64,000 bases of DNA from Streptomyces sp. NK08204 (GTDB taxonomy: Bacteria > Actinomycetota > Actinomycetes > Streptomycetales > Streptomycetaceae): the NCBI RefSeq assembly GCF_020400585.1, contig NZ_JAINVF010000003.1:124001-188000 (forward strand). The letters are read 5' to 3'. A program made the position numbers and the translations under genes. The notes beneath the pieces are model-generated. The model was not told the DNA's origin. It saw only the letters and a list, made by a program, of their open reading frames with translations, and did no database searches. Numbering within the stretch: the first letter of the stretch is position 1; each line of letters begins with the position of its first letter. Below, piece by piece: positions 37,613-46,399 of this stretch.

Positions 37613-38428
37613 ATGCATGTCGTCCGAAGAACCCGGCGGATACCCGGCCCTGTACTGGTGCTGCTCGGCTGTCTGCCCGCCCTGACCGCCGTCCTCGCGC
37701 TGTTCCTGTCCGCCCGCGGGGTCGAACACGCCGTCGCGGTCCACCCCGACGGCCGCGACCGCCCCGTGGCCGCGGCAGCTGCCCAGCAGCGTCTGGCCCC
37801 CCACCGCGCCGCCCGGCCGCGCATCGTGCCCCGCTCCGTCTGGCTGGACAGCACCGCCCGGCGCACCCAGCCTCCCCCGCGCTACGACGACCGCGTGACC
37901 GCCGTCTTCATCCACCACACCGACTCGCCCAACGGCTACGACTGCGCCGATGCGCCCCGCATCATCCGCTACCTCTACACGGGACAGACCGGCGCCCGCC
38001 ACTGGGACGACATCGGCTACAACTTCCTCGTCGACCGCTGCGGCACCATCTACGAGGGCCGCGCCGGGGGCGTCGAGCGACCCGTCACGGGCGCTCACAC
38101 CCAGGGCTTCAACCACCGCACCGCCGGCATCGCCGCCCTCGGCACCTTCACCGCCGGGGTGCCCGTCCCGCGGGCCATGACCGACGCGATCGCCGCCCTC
38201 GCCGCCTGGAAGCTCGGCCTCGCCGACATCGACCCGCGCGCACACGTCCGCCTGGTCTCCAGCAACGGCCTGAGCCGCTACCAGGCCGGCACCACCGTCA
38301 CCCTGCCCGCCGTGGCAGGCCACAACGACGGCTTCATGACCACCTGCCCCGGCGCCGCCCTGACCGCCCGCCTCCCGCAGATCAGGGAGAAGGCCGCCCG
38401 GCTGCAGGGCCGCACGGTCAGCCCCTGA
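37613..38428 (+). CDS. Secreted peptidoglycan-recognition N-acetylmuramoyl-L-alanine amidase
   Basis: This 271-residue protein has an N-terminal signal/anchor (about 12-36, PGPVLVLLGCLPALTAVLALF) and a PGRP/amidase_2 domain (about 70-265). Zinc-ligand motifs are VFIHHTDSP, AHTQGF and AGHNDGFMTTCPG, and a conserved Tyr lies in IGYNFLVDRCGTIYEGRAGG. It should cut the amide bond between muramic acid and the stem peptide outside the membrane. The ribosome binding site is weak. Its 3' end overlaps the convergent DUF4240 gene by 11 bp. Confidence 0.93.
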   Translation: MHVVRRTRRIPGPVLVLLGCLPALTAVLALFLSARGVEHAVAVHPDGRDRPVAAAAAQQRLAPHRAARPRIVPRSVWLDSTARRTQPPPRYDDRVTAVFIHHTDSPNGYDCADAPRIIRYLYTGQTGARHWDDIGYNFLVDRCGTIYEGRAGGVERPVTGAHTQGFNHRTAGIAALGTFTAGVPVPRAMTDAIAALAAWKLGLADIDPRAHVRLVSSNGLSRYQAGTTVTLPAVAGHNDGFMTTCPGAALTARLPQIREKAARLQGRTVSP

Positions 38429-38936
38429 ACCGTGCCCAGAGCCTGGGATACAGCTCGGCGAGGACCGCCTCGTCCTCGAAGTCGGCCGGCGCGCCCTCCG
38501 GCTCGGCGGGCGCCGGCGCGATACCGAGATCGGGGGCGACCGTGCCGGTCAGCTCCTCGTACGCCTCGTCCGCGGCGTACCCCAGGTCCTCGCCGTCGCC
38601 GTCGATCTCCTCGTCGAAGTCGTCCAGCAGGTCGGCCAGTGCGTCCGGATCGTGCAGGGCGCCCTCGAAGACCTCCCGGCCCTGGCCGATCAGCCAGCAC
38701 CGGAAGAAGTCGAACGCGTCGTCGCTCGCCCCGTCCAGCAGTACCCAGGCGGCGCCCCACAGGTCCCAGCGGTAGGCGCGGTTGTAGCGGGACTCGAAAT
38801 GACGGGCGAAGTCCAGGACCGACTCCGGGTCGAGCTGGAGCAGCCGCTCCACGAGCAGGTCGGCCTGCTCCTCGGGGTCGCCCGCAGCGGCCTGGCGGGT
38901 GTCGTCCACCAGCTCCCAGAACTCCGACTCTTCCAT
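38418..38936 (-). CDS. DUF4240 domain protein
   Basis: This 172-residue acidic protein begins MEESEFWELVDDTRQAA, with SRYNRAYRWDLWGAAWVL and DDAFDFFRCWLIGQGREVFE typical of DUF4240. No biochemical role is known for the family. A GTG one codon upstream is an equally good start. It has no signal or membrane segments. Confidence 0.87.
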   Translation of the reverse strand: MEESEFWELVDDTRQAAAGDPEEQADLLVERLLQLDPESVLDFARHFESRYNRAYRWDLWGAAWVLLDGASDDAFDFFRCWLIGQGREVFEGALHDPDALADLLDDFDEEIDGDGEDLGYAADEAYEELTGTVAPDLGIAPAPAEPEGAPADFEDEAVLAELYPRLWARFRG

Positions 38937-39073
38937 CACGGGTCAAGCATCGGGCCTGAGCGGGTGGGGCGCACGCGGAGTACGACGGATCACCGACATC
39001 GGCGGCATCGCCGCGCGCGCCGGACCTCCGCCCCGCGCCGCGCCCTGCATCATGCCGGGGGCCACTGACAAGG

Positions 39074-39101
39074 AAGGGGTACGGCAGCAGCCGTACCCCT
39101 T
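39074..39101. terminator. aceE terminator
   Basis: A perfect 12-bp stem (aaggggtacggc and its complement) with tetraloop agca lies 16 bp past the aceE stop codon. Confidence 0.9.
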
Positions 39102-39117
39102 CACATGATCCCGGTGA

Positions 39118-41820
39118 TTACAGCCCGTACTTCTCCCGCGCTTCCTTCACCGCCGTCGCCTTGACCTGGCCCTGCCTGGCGAGCTGGGCCAGGGACGCGA
39201 CGACGATCGACTGGGCGTCGACGCCGAAGTGGCGACGGGCCGCCTCACGGGTGTCCGACAGGCCGAAGCCGTCGGCGCCCAGCGAGGTGTAGTCCTGCTC
39301 GACCCACTGCGCGATCTGGTCCGGGACCTGGCGCATGTAGTCGGACACCGCGAGGACCGGGCCCTCGGCGCCCTGCAGGGCCTGGCGGACGTACGGCACG
39401 CGCTCCTCGCCGCGCAGCAGGGCCGCGTCGGCCTCCATGGCGTCCCGGCGCAGCTCCGACCAGGAGGTGGCGGACCACACGTCGGCGGCCACGCCCCACT
39501 CCTCGGCCAGCAGCTTCTGGGCTTCGAGGGCCCAGTGGATCGCCGTACCCGAGCCCAGCAGCTGGATGCGCGGGGCGTTGGCCGGGACGGTCACGCCCGC
39601 GGACTCCGCCGTGTTGAAGCGGTACAGCCCCTTGACGATGCCCTCGTCGATACCGAGACCGGCGGGCTTGGCGGGCTGCGGCAGCGGCTCGTTGTAGACC
39701 GTCAGGTAGTAGAAGACGTCCTGGTCCTCGCCCGGCTTCGCCTCCCCGTACATCCGGCGCAGGCCCTCGCGCACGATCACCGCGATCTCGTAGGCGAACG
39801 CGGGGTCGTACGTCAGCGCTGCCGGGTTGGTCGCGGCGATGACCGGAGAGTGGCCGTCGGCGTGCTGCAGCCCCTCGCCCGTCAGCGTCGTCCGGCCCGC
39901 CGTCGCGCCGACGAGGAAGCCGCGGCCGAGCTGGTCGCCGAGCTGCCACATCTGGTCGGCGGTGCGCTGCCAGCCGAACATCGAGTAGAAGATGTAGAAC
40001 GGGATCATCGCCTCGCCGTGCGTCGCGTACGCGGTCGACGCGGCGATGAAGTCGGCCATCGAACCGGCCTCGGTGATCCCCTCGTTGAGGATCTGGCCGT
40101 TCTTGGCCTCCTTGTAGTACATCAGCTGGTCACGGTCGACCGGCTCGTACGTCTGGCCCTTGGGCGAGTAGATGCCGAGGGAGGGGAAGAGCGACTCCAT
40201 GCCGAAGGTGCGGGCCTCGTCCGGCACGATCGGCACCCAGCGCCTGCCCGTCTCCTTGTCACGGACCAGGTCCTTGACCAGGCGGACGAAGGCCATGGTG
40301 GTGGCCACGTTCTGCGAGCCGGAGCCCTTGTCGAAGGAGGCGAACGCCTTCTCGGCCGGGGCGGGCAGCGGGGCGAGCGGGTGGACACGGCGGGCCGGGG
40401 CCGGACCGCCGAGGGCCGCGCGGCGCTCCTGGAGGTAGCGGACCTCGGGGGAGTCGGCGCCCGGGTGGCCGTAGGGCACCACGCCGTCGGCGAAGGCGCT
40501 GTCCGTGATCGGCAGGCCGAGCAGGTCGCGCATCGCCTTGAACTCGTCCACCGTCAGCTTCTTCATCTGGTGGTTGGCGTTCTTCGACGCGAAGCCCTCG
40601 CCGAGGGTGTGGCCCTTGACCGTCTGGGCCAGGATCACGGTCGGCGCGCCCTTGTGCTCGACGGCGGCCTTGTAGGCGGCGTAGACCTTGCGGGCCTCGT
40701 GACCACCGCGCGAGAGGTGGAAGCACTCGAGGATCTTGTCGTCGCTCAGCAGCTTCGCCATCTCGGCCAGCGCCGGGTCCTTGCCGAAGAAGTCCTGGCG
40801 GATGTAGGCGGCGTCCCGCGTCTGGTACGTCTGGACCTGCGCGTCCGGTACCTCGCGCAGGCGGCGTACCAGCGCGCCGGTGGTGTCGAGCTGGAACAGC
40901 TCGTCCCAGGCCGAGCCCCACAGCGTCTTGATGACGTTCCAGCCGGCACCGCGGAACTGGGCCTCCAGCTCCTGCACGATCTTGAAGTTGGCGCGCACCG
41001 GACCGTCGAGGCGCTGCAGGTTGCAGTTGATGACGAAGGTGAGGTTGTCCAGCTCCTCACGTGCGGCCAGCGCGAGCGCCGCCGTCGACTCCGGCTCGTC
41101 CATCTCGCCGTCGCCGAGGAACGCCCACACGTGCGAGGACGAGACGTCCTTGATGCCGCGGCTGGTGAGGTAGCGGTTGAAGCGCGCCTGGTAGATGGCG
41201 GACAGCGGGCCGAGGCCCATGGACACCGTCGGGAACTCCCACAGCCAGGGCAGGCGGCGCGGGTGCGGGTAGGACGGCAGGCCGTCGCCGCCGGACTCCT
41301 GGCGGAAGTGGTCCAGGTGCCGCTCGGTCAGCCGGCCGTCCAGGAAGGCGCGGGCGTAGATGCCGGGGGAGGCGTGGCCCTGGATGTACAGCTGGTCGCC
41401 GGAACCGTCGCCCTCCTTGCCCTTGAAGAAGTGGTTGAAGCCGGTCTCGTACAGCCAGGCCGCGGAGGCGAAGGTGGCGATGTGGCCGCCGACGCCGTAC
41501 TTGCTGCCCCGGGTCACCATCGCGGCGGCGTTCCACCGGTTCCAGGCGGTGATGCGGGCCTCCATCTCCGGGTCACCGGGCACGCCCGGCTCGGCGGAGG
41601 TGGGGATGGTGTTGACGTAGTCCGTCTCCAGCAGCTTCGGCAGCGCGATGCCGCCCGCCTCTGCGCGCTCCAGCGTGCGGCGCATCAGGTACGCGGCACG
41701 GTGCGGCCCGGCCTCCCTGGCCACGGCGTCCAGGGAGGCCTGCCATTCGGCGGTCTCCTCCGGGTCGCGGTCCGGGAGCTGGTCGAGCGCGCTCGGCTGG
41801 ATGGCGTGGGGGTCGGTCAT
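39118..41820 (-). CDS. aceE: Pyruvate dehydrogenase E1 component, homodimeric type
   Basis: This 900-residue thiamine-diphosphate enzyme decarboxylates pyruvate and hands the acetyl group to the lipoyl E2. The cofactor motif [14 protein letters not shown] continues to FVINCNLQ, and the central and C-terminal transketolase-like regions are complete (AETYHMV-like loops absent, [23 protein letters not shown] present). The length fits the AceE family. The ATG follows GAGGAAGG. A GntR gene lies just upstream and a TGATCGA repeat lies 121 bp before the start. Confidence 0.97.
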   Translation of the reverse strand: MTDPHAIQPSALDQLPDRDPEETAEWQASLDAVAREAGPHRAAYLMRRTLERAEAGGIALPKLLETDYVNTIPTSAEPGVPGDPEMEARITAWNRWNAAAMVTRGSKYGVGGHIATFASAAWLYETGFNHFFKGKEGDGSGDQLYIQGHASPGIYARAFLDGRLTERHLDHFRQESGGDGLPSYPHPRRLPWLWEFPTVSMGLGPLSAIYQARFNRYLTSRGIKDVSSSHVWAFLGDGEMDEPESTAALALAAREELDNLTFVINCNLQRLDGPVRANFKIVQELEAQFRGAGWNVIKTLWGSAWDELFQLDTTGALVRRLREVPDAQVQTYQTRDAAYIRQDFFGKDPALAEMAKLLSDDKILECFHLSRGGHEARKVYAAYKAAVEHKGAPTVILAQTVKGHTLGEGFASKNANHQMKKLTVDEFKAMRDLLGLPITDSAFADGVVPYGHPGADSPEVRYLQERRAALGGPAPARRVHPLAPLPAPAEKAFASFDKGSGSQNVATTMAFVRLVKDLVRDKETGRRWVPIVPDEARTFGMESLFPSLGIYSPKGQTYEPVDRDQLMYYKEAKNGQILNEGITEAGSMADFIAASTAYATHGEAMIPFYIFYSMFGWQRTADQMWQLGDQLGRGFLVGATAGRTTLTGEGLQHADGHSPVIAATNPAALTYDPAFAYEIAVIVREGLRRMYGEAKPGEDQDVFYYLTVYNEPLPQPAKPAGLGIDEGIVKGLYRFNTAESAGVTVPANAPRIQLLGSGTAIHWALEAQKLLAEEWGVAADVWSATSWSELRRDAMEADAALLRGEERVPYVRQALQGAEGPVLAVSDYMRQVPDQIAQWVEQDYTSLGADGFGLSDTREAARRHFGVDAQSIVVASLAQLARQGQVKATAVKEAREKYGL

Positions 41821-41940
41821 GTCGCCGCCTTCCTCAGTCGAAGGGGGTTCCCTCATCGGTAAGGGTTCGGGGTTGCCCTTGGTCTTTGGCAGGACAGGGC
41901 AGTGGACCTCGGTGGAAGTCCGTCGGCGACTGTAACTTGC

Positions 41941-41957
41941 TGATCGATGATCGATCA
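41941..41957. promoter_or_regulatory. Candidate operator upstream of aceE
   Basis: The sequence tgatcgatgatcgatca is a near-palindrome built of overlapping TGATCGA/TCGATCA units. It lies in the interval between aceE and the GntR regulator gene, 121 bp before the aceE start. It is the most AT-rich, symmetric element nearby and is a plausible GntR site by inference. Confidence 0.45.
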
Positions 41958-41996
41958 AAGGGTTGAGGGGGAAAAACTCTCGATTTGGAGAAAGTC

Positions 41997-42031
41997 GGCA
42001 CCCGGTGCCTTTGAAGTGGGCACCGGGTGCC
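41997..42031. terminator. Terminator of the GntR gene
   Basis: A perfect 13-bp inverted repeat (ggcacccggtgcc and its complement) with a 9-nt loop lies about 50 bp past the GntR stop codon, upstream of the aceE promoter region. Confidence 0.8.
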
Positions 42032-42079
42032 GTGTCCGATCAGGGTTTTCGCAGGTGAGCGGCGTTATGCTCGCCTGAA

Positions 42080-42703
42080 TCACGCGCGGGGAGCGCAGCC
42101 CAGGACGTGGGCCTTCACCAGCTCGGCGATCCGCGGATCCCGCCGCTTGAAGGCCTGCACCAGCTCCTCGTGCTCCTCCGCGTACGACTGCTGCACCGTG
42201 CCCAGCCAGCGGATCGACAGGGCCGTGAACACCTCGATGCCCAGGCCTTCCCAGGTGTGCAGCAGCACCGAGTTGCGGGCGGCGCGCACCAGCTCACGGT
42301 GGAAGCCCACGGTGTGCCGCACCTGGGCCGTGCCGTCGGACGTGCGGTCTGCCTGGTACAGGGCCGAGACGTGCGGCTCCAGCGCCGAGCAGTCCTGTGC
42401 CAGCCGCTCGGCCGCGAGTTCCGCCGCTATGGCCTCCAGGCCCGCGCGGACCGGGTAGCTCTCCTCCAGGTCGGCCGCGGTCAGGTTGCGGACGCGTACG
42501 CCCTTGTTCGGGGCCGACTCGATCAGCCGCAGCGACTCCAGCTCGCGCAGCGCCTCCCGCACCGGCGTCTGGCTGACCTCAAGCTCGGTGGCTATCCGCC
42601 GCTCCACGATCCGCTCGCCCGGCTTCCAGCGCCCGCTGACGATTCCCTCCACGATGTGCTCGCGGATCTGCTCGCGCAGCGAGTGGACGACGGGCGCGGT
42701 CAT
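42080..42703 (-). CDS. GntR-family (FadR/FCD) transcriptional regulator
   Basis: This 207-residue protein has an N-terminal winged helix-turn-helix (VERRIATELEVSQTPVREALRELESL) and a C-terminal FCD domain (about 80-205: YPVRAGLEAIAAELAAERLA, HRELVRAARNSVLLHTWEGL). FCD regulators sense organic acids through a metal site. The gene lies between aceE and sucB on the same strand, so pyruvate or a related acid is the likely ligand and aceE the likely target; both are inference. Confidence 0.93.
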   Translation of the reverse strand: MTAPVVHSLREQIREHIVEGIVSGRWKPGERIVERRIATELEVSQTPVREALRELESLRLIESAPNKGVRVRNLTAADLEESYPVRAGLEAIAAELAAERLAQDCSALEPHVSALYQADRTSDGTAQVRHTVGFHRELVRAARNSVLLHTWEGLGIEVFTALSIRWLGTVQQSYAEEHEELVQAFKRRDPRIAELVKAHVLGCAPRA

Positions 42704-42830
42704 GAGGGCTCCTTCAGGGAGGGCTTTGACGTTTAGACAATACGGCCGGTTCGCTCCGGTGGAGGGGCTGGTGGGGGTGCTTTCACGCAGGTGAGACGAG
42801 CCTTACACGTGATGTGTGCCGACAGACACG

Positions 42831-42868
42831 AACGCGCCCCGCCCGGAGAGACTTCCGGACGGGGCGTT
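42831..42868. terminator. sucB terminator
   Basis: An imperfect hairpin of about 15 bp (aacgcgccccgcccgga against tccggacggggcgtt) lies 24 bp past the sucB stop codon. Confidence 0.75.
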
Positions 42869-42891
42869 CGTACAGGCGAAAGAGCCCAGGG

Positions 42892-44676
42892 TCAGATGCC
42901 CAGCTCGACCTCGAACTCGCCCGCCTCCAGGATCGCCTTGACCGCCGTCAGGTAACGGGCCGCGTCGGCGCCGTCGACCAGGCGGTGGTCGTAGGAGAGG
43001 GTCAGGTAGGTCATGTCGCGGACGCCGATGACCGTGCCCTCCTCGGTCTCGATGACGGCCGGACGCTTGACCGTGGCACCGATGCCGAGGATCGCGACCT
43101 GGCCCGGCGGCACGATGATCGTGTCGAACAGCGCGCCACGCGACCCGGTGTTGGAGATGGTGAAGGTCGCACCGGACAGCTCGTCCGGGGTGATCTTGCT
43201 GGCCCGGACCTTGCCCGCCAGGTCGGCCGTGGCCTTGGCGATGCCGGCGATGTTCAGGTCGCCCGCGTTCTTGATGACCGGGGTCATCAGGCCCTTCTCG
43301 GAGTCCACCGCGATACCGATGTTCTCGGTGTCGAAGTAGGTGATGGTCCCCTCGGCCTCGTTGATCCTGGCGTTGATGACCGGGTGGGCCTTCAGCGCCT
43401 GCGCGGCGGCCTTGACGAAGAACGGCATCGGGGAGAGCTTGACGCCCTCGCGGGCCGCGAAGGAGTCCTTCGCCCGCGCGCGCAGCTTCATCAGGCGGGT
43501 GACGTCGACCTCGACGACCGACGACAGCTGGGCCTGCTCGTGCAGCGCCTTGACCATGTTGTCGCCGATGACCTTGCGGATGCGGGGCATCTTGACGGTC
43601 TGGCCGCGCAGCGGGGAGACCTCCAGCGCCGGGGCCTTCTTCGCGGCGGCCGGAGCAGCGGCGGCGGGGGCCGGAGCGGCGGCGGCCTTCGCGGCCTCGG
43701 CGGCGGCGAGGACGTCCTGCTTGCGGATACGGCCGCCGACGCCGGTGCCCGTGACGGTGGCCAGGTCGACGCCGTTCTCGGCGGCGAGCTTGCGCACCAG
43801 CGGGGTGACGTACGCGCCCTCGTCGGTCGCCTGGGCGGCGGCGGGGGCCGGGGTGACCGGAGCCGGGGTGACCGGAGCCGGGGCAGCCGGGGCCACCGGA
43901 GCCGGGGCAGCAGCGACCGGAGCCGGAGCCGGAGCGGGCGCAGCCGGGGCCGGGGCGGGCGCGGCCGGGGCGGCCGGAGCCGGAGCGGCAGCGACCGGAG
44001 CCGGAGCCGGGGCGGCCGGAGCCGGGGCAGCGGCGGGGGCGGCACCCGGGGTGCCGATGACGGCGAGCTTGGCGCCGACCTCGGCGGTCTCGTCCTCGCC
44101 GACCACGATCTCCAGCAGCGTGCCGGAGGTGGGCGCCGGGATCTCGGTGTCGACCTTGTCCGTGGAGACCTCGAGCAGCGGCTCGTCGGCCTCGACGGAG
44201 TCGCCGACCGACTTCAGCCAGCGGGTGACGGTGCCCTCGGTGACGGACTCACCGAGCGCGGGCAGGACCACGTCGGTGCCCTGGGCGCCGGAGGCACCCG
44301 CGGTGGCCTCGGCGGTCGGCGCCGGGGCGGGGGCGGCCTGCTCGGTGGAGGGGGCGGCCGGGGCCTGGGCGGCCGGAGCGGCCGTCGGGGTCGGCGCGGC
44401 CTCGGCGGCCGGAGCCGGCGCGGCAGCGGGCGCACCCGTGCCGTCGTCGATCACGGCCAGTTCGGCGCCGACCTCGACGGTCTCGTCCTCGGCGACCTTG
44501 ATCGAGGCCAGCACACCGGCGGCGGGCGAGGGGATCTCGGTGTCGACCTTGTCGGTCGACACCTCGAGCAGCGGCTCGTCGGCCTCGACGCGCTCGCCCT
44601 CGGCCTTCAGCCAGCGGGTGACAGTGCCCTCGGTGACGCTCTCACCGAGCGCCGGAAGGGTTACGGAAACCGCCAT
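42892..44676 (-). CDS. sucB: Dihydrolipoamide acyltransferase (E2) with two lipoyl domains
   Basis: This 594-residue E2 has two lipoyl domains with attachment lysines K43 and K174, each in [12 protein letters not shown] very long Ala/Pro linker (about 210-290), an E3-binding domain ([16 protein letters not shown]) and a catalytic domain ending [13 protein letters not shown] follow. In actinobacteria this protein serves both pyruvate and 2-oxoglutarate dehydrogenase. No separate aceF is seen here, consistent with that sharing. It lies 61 bp downstream of lpdA and is probably co-transcribed with it. Confidence 0.95.
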   Translation of the reverse strand: MAVSVTLPALGESVTEGTVTRWLKAEGERVEADEPLLEVSTDKVDTEIPSPAAGVLASIKVAEDETVEVGAELAVIDDGTGAPAAAPAPAAEAAPTPTAAPAAQAPAAPSTEQAAPAPAPTAEATAGASGAQGTDVVLPALGESVTEGTVTRWLKSVGDSVEADEPLLEVSTDKVDTEIPAPTSGTLLEIVVGEDETAEVGAKLAVIGTPGAAPAAAPAPAAPAPAPVAAAPAPAAPAAPAPAPAAPAPAPAPVAAAPAPVAPAAPAPVTPAPVTPAPAAAQATDEGAYVTPLVRKLAAENGVDLATVTGTGVGGRIRKQDVLAAAEAAKAAAAPAPAAAAPAAAKKAPALEVSPLRGQTVKMPRIRKVIGDNMVKALHEQAQLSSVVEVDVTRLMKLRARAKDSFAAREGVKLSPMPFFVKAAAQALKAHPVINARINEAEGTITYFDTENIGIAVDSEKGLMTPVIKNAGDLNIAGIAKATADLAGKVRASKITPDELSGATFTISNTGSRGALFDTIIVPPGQVAILGIGATVKRPAVIETEEGTVIGVRDMTYLTLSYDHRLVDGADAARYLTAVKAILEAGEFEVELGI

Positions 44677-44737
44677 GGTTTCGGTTGCTCCTTACGAATT
44701 ACGGAAGTCTGTGTCGTCGCGCCCGTTGACCGAAGGC

Positions 44738-46126
44738 TCAGTCGTGGGAGTGCAGCGGCTTGCCGGCCAGCGCCAGGTGCGCCTCGCCGAGCGCCTCGTT
44801 CTGCGTCGGGTGGGCGTGGATGAGCTGAGCGACCTCGGCCGGCAGCGCCTCCCAGTTGTAGATCAGCTGCGCCTCGCCGACCTGCTCGCCCATACGGTCG
44901 CCGACCATGTGGACGCCGACCACGGCACCGTCCTTGACCTGGACGAGCTTGATCTCGCCCGCGGTCTTGAGGATCTTGCTCTTTCCGTTGCCCGCCAGGT
45001 TGTACTTGAGAGCGACGACCTTGTCCGCGCCGTAGATCTCCTTGGCCTTGGCCTCGGTGATACCGACGGAGGCGACCTCCGGGTGGCAGTACGTCACCCG
45101 CGGAACACCGTCGTAGTCGATCGGAACGACCTTCAGACCGGCCAGACGCTCCGCCACCAGGATGCCCTCGGCGAAGCCGACGTGCGCGAGCTGGAGGGTC
45201 GGGACGAGGTCACCGACGGCGGAGATGGTCGGAACGTTGGTCCGCATGTACTCGTCGACGAGGACGTAGCCGCGGTCCATGGCGACCCCGGCCTCCTCGT
45301 AGCCCAGGCCCTGGGAGACCGGCCCGCGGCCGACGGCGACGAGGAGGATCTCCGCCTCGAACTCCTTGCCGTCCGCCAGGGTGACCTTCACGCCGTCCTG
45401 GGTGTACTCGGCCTTCTGGAAGAAGGTGCCGAGGTTGAACTTGATCCCGCGCTTGCGGAACGCGCGCTCGAGGAGCTTCGAGCTGTTCTCGTCCTCGACC
45501 GGGACGAGGTGCTTCAGGCCCTCGATGACCGTGACGTCGGCACCGAAGGACTTCCACGCCGAGGCGAACTCGACGCCGATGACACCGCCGCCCAGGATGA
45601 TCGCGGACTTCGGCACGCGGTCCAGGACGAGGGCGTGGTCGGAGGAGATGATGCGGTTGCCGTCGATCTCCAGGCCCGGCAGCGACTTCGGCACGGAGCC
45701 GGTCGCCAGCAGAACGTGGCGGCCCTGGATGCGCTGGCCGTTCACGTCCACGGAGGTGGGGGAGGACAGCCGGCCCTCACCCTCGATGTACGTCACCTTC
45801 CGGGACGCGATGAGGCCCTGCAGACCCTTGTAGAGGCCCGAGATCACGTCGTCCTTGTACTTGTGGACGGCCGGGACGTCGATGCCCTCGAAGGTCGCCT
45901 TGACACCGAACTGCTCGCTCTCGCGGGCCTGGTCGGCGATCTCGCCCGCGTGCAGCAGGGCCTTGGTGGGGATGCAACCCCGGTGCAGGCAGGTGCCGCC
46001 GACCTTGTCCTTCTCGATCAGGGCGACGTCCAGGCCCAGCTGAGCCCCGCGCAGGGCCGCGGCGTAACCACCGCTACCACCGCCGAGGATCACTAGGTCG
46101 AAAACGGTGCTGGCGTCGTTCGCCAC
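44738..46126 (-). CDS. lpdA: Dihydrolipoamide dehydrogenase (E3)
   Basis: This 462-residue flavoprotein reoxidises lipoyl groups of the 2-oxoacid dehydrogenases with NAD. The FAD motif LVILGGGSGGYAAALRGAQLG, redox disulfide GGTCLHRGCIPTKALLH, NAD motif AIILGGGVIGVEFASAW and C-terminal catalytic His-Glu in HAHPTQNEALGE are all present. The GTG start (VANDASTVFDL) follows GGAGG; longer frames are unsupported. The length matches the family. Confidence 0.97.
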   Translation of the reverse strand: MANDASTVFDLVILGGGSGGYAAALRGAQLGLDVALIEKDKVGGTCLHRGCIPTKALLHAGEIADQARESEQFGVKATFEGIDVPAVHKYKDDVISGLYKGLQGLIASRKVTYIEGEGRLSSPTSVDVNGQRIQGRHVLLATGSVPKSLPGLEIDGNRIISSDHALVLDRVPKSAIILGGGVIGVEFASAWKSFGADVTVIEGLKHLVPVEDENSSKLLERAFRKRGIKFNLGTFFQKAEYTQDGVKVTLADGKEFEAEILLVAVGRGPVSQGLGYEEAGVAMDRGYVLVDEYMRTNVPTISAVGDLVPTLQLAHVGFAEGILVAERLAGLKVVPIDYDGVPRVTYCHPEVASVGITEAKAKEIYGADKVVALKYNLAGNGKSKILKTAGEIKLVQVKDGAVVGVHMVGDRMGEQVGEAQLIYNWEALPAEVAQLIHAHPTQNEALGEAHLALAGKPLHSHD

Positions 46127-46399
46127 GTCACGTCCTCCATGCATGTGCGCCGTGAGCCGGTCTCCGATGACCGGCAGGCGGCTGGTGTCCGGCCGCTTGA
46201 TGCTTCGGCCCTTCGGTGGGGCCCTGTCCTGCCGGGCTCCATCTTTGCACTTGTCGGACGGGATCGAGACGCCGGGCTGGTGTGTGAGACGTCCCACGTT
46301 CCCCTGGAACGGACAGGGCCGGGGCGCGGGGAGCTGCGCGACCAGCCCCCGCGCCCCGGCAGCCGCCGTCCTACGGAACGGACCGCGTTCCCGGGCGGC
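46127..46399. other. Intergenic region between pepA and lpdA
   Basis: This 273-bp stretch contains the lpdA promoter side and the hairpin repeat at 46319-46359. No gene is seen. Confidence 0.6.
46319..46359. repeat. Hairpin containing a Streptomyces GCTGCGCGACCAG-type intergenic repeat
   Basis: A perfect 13-bp stem (ccggggcgcgggg and its complement) encloses agctgcgcgaccagc. From memory, intergenic elements with the core ggggaactgcgcgacc-agcc are dispersed through Streptomyces genomes; this looks like one copy. It is also placed to terminate pepA, about 40 bp past its stop. Confidence 0.65.

Noticed and set aside
39229..41862. A plus-strand open frame of about 880 codons
   Set aside because: It is antisense to aceE, which has clear motifs and length; the reverse frame has no family features.
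43340..46096. A plus-strand open frame of about 920 codons, very Ala/Gly-rich at its start
   Set aside because: It is antisense to sucB and lpdA; its Ala/Gly repeats mirror the Ala/Pro linker of the E2.
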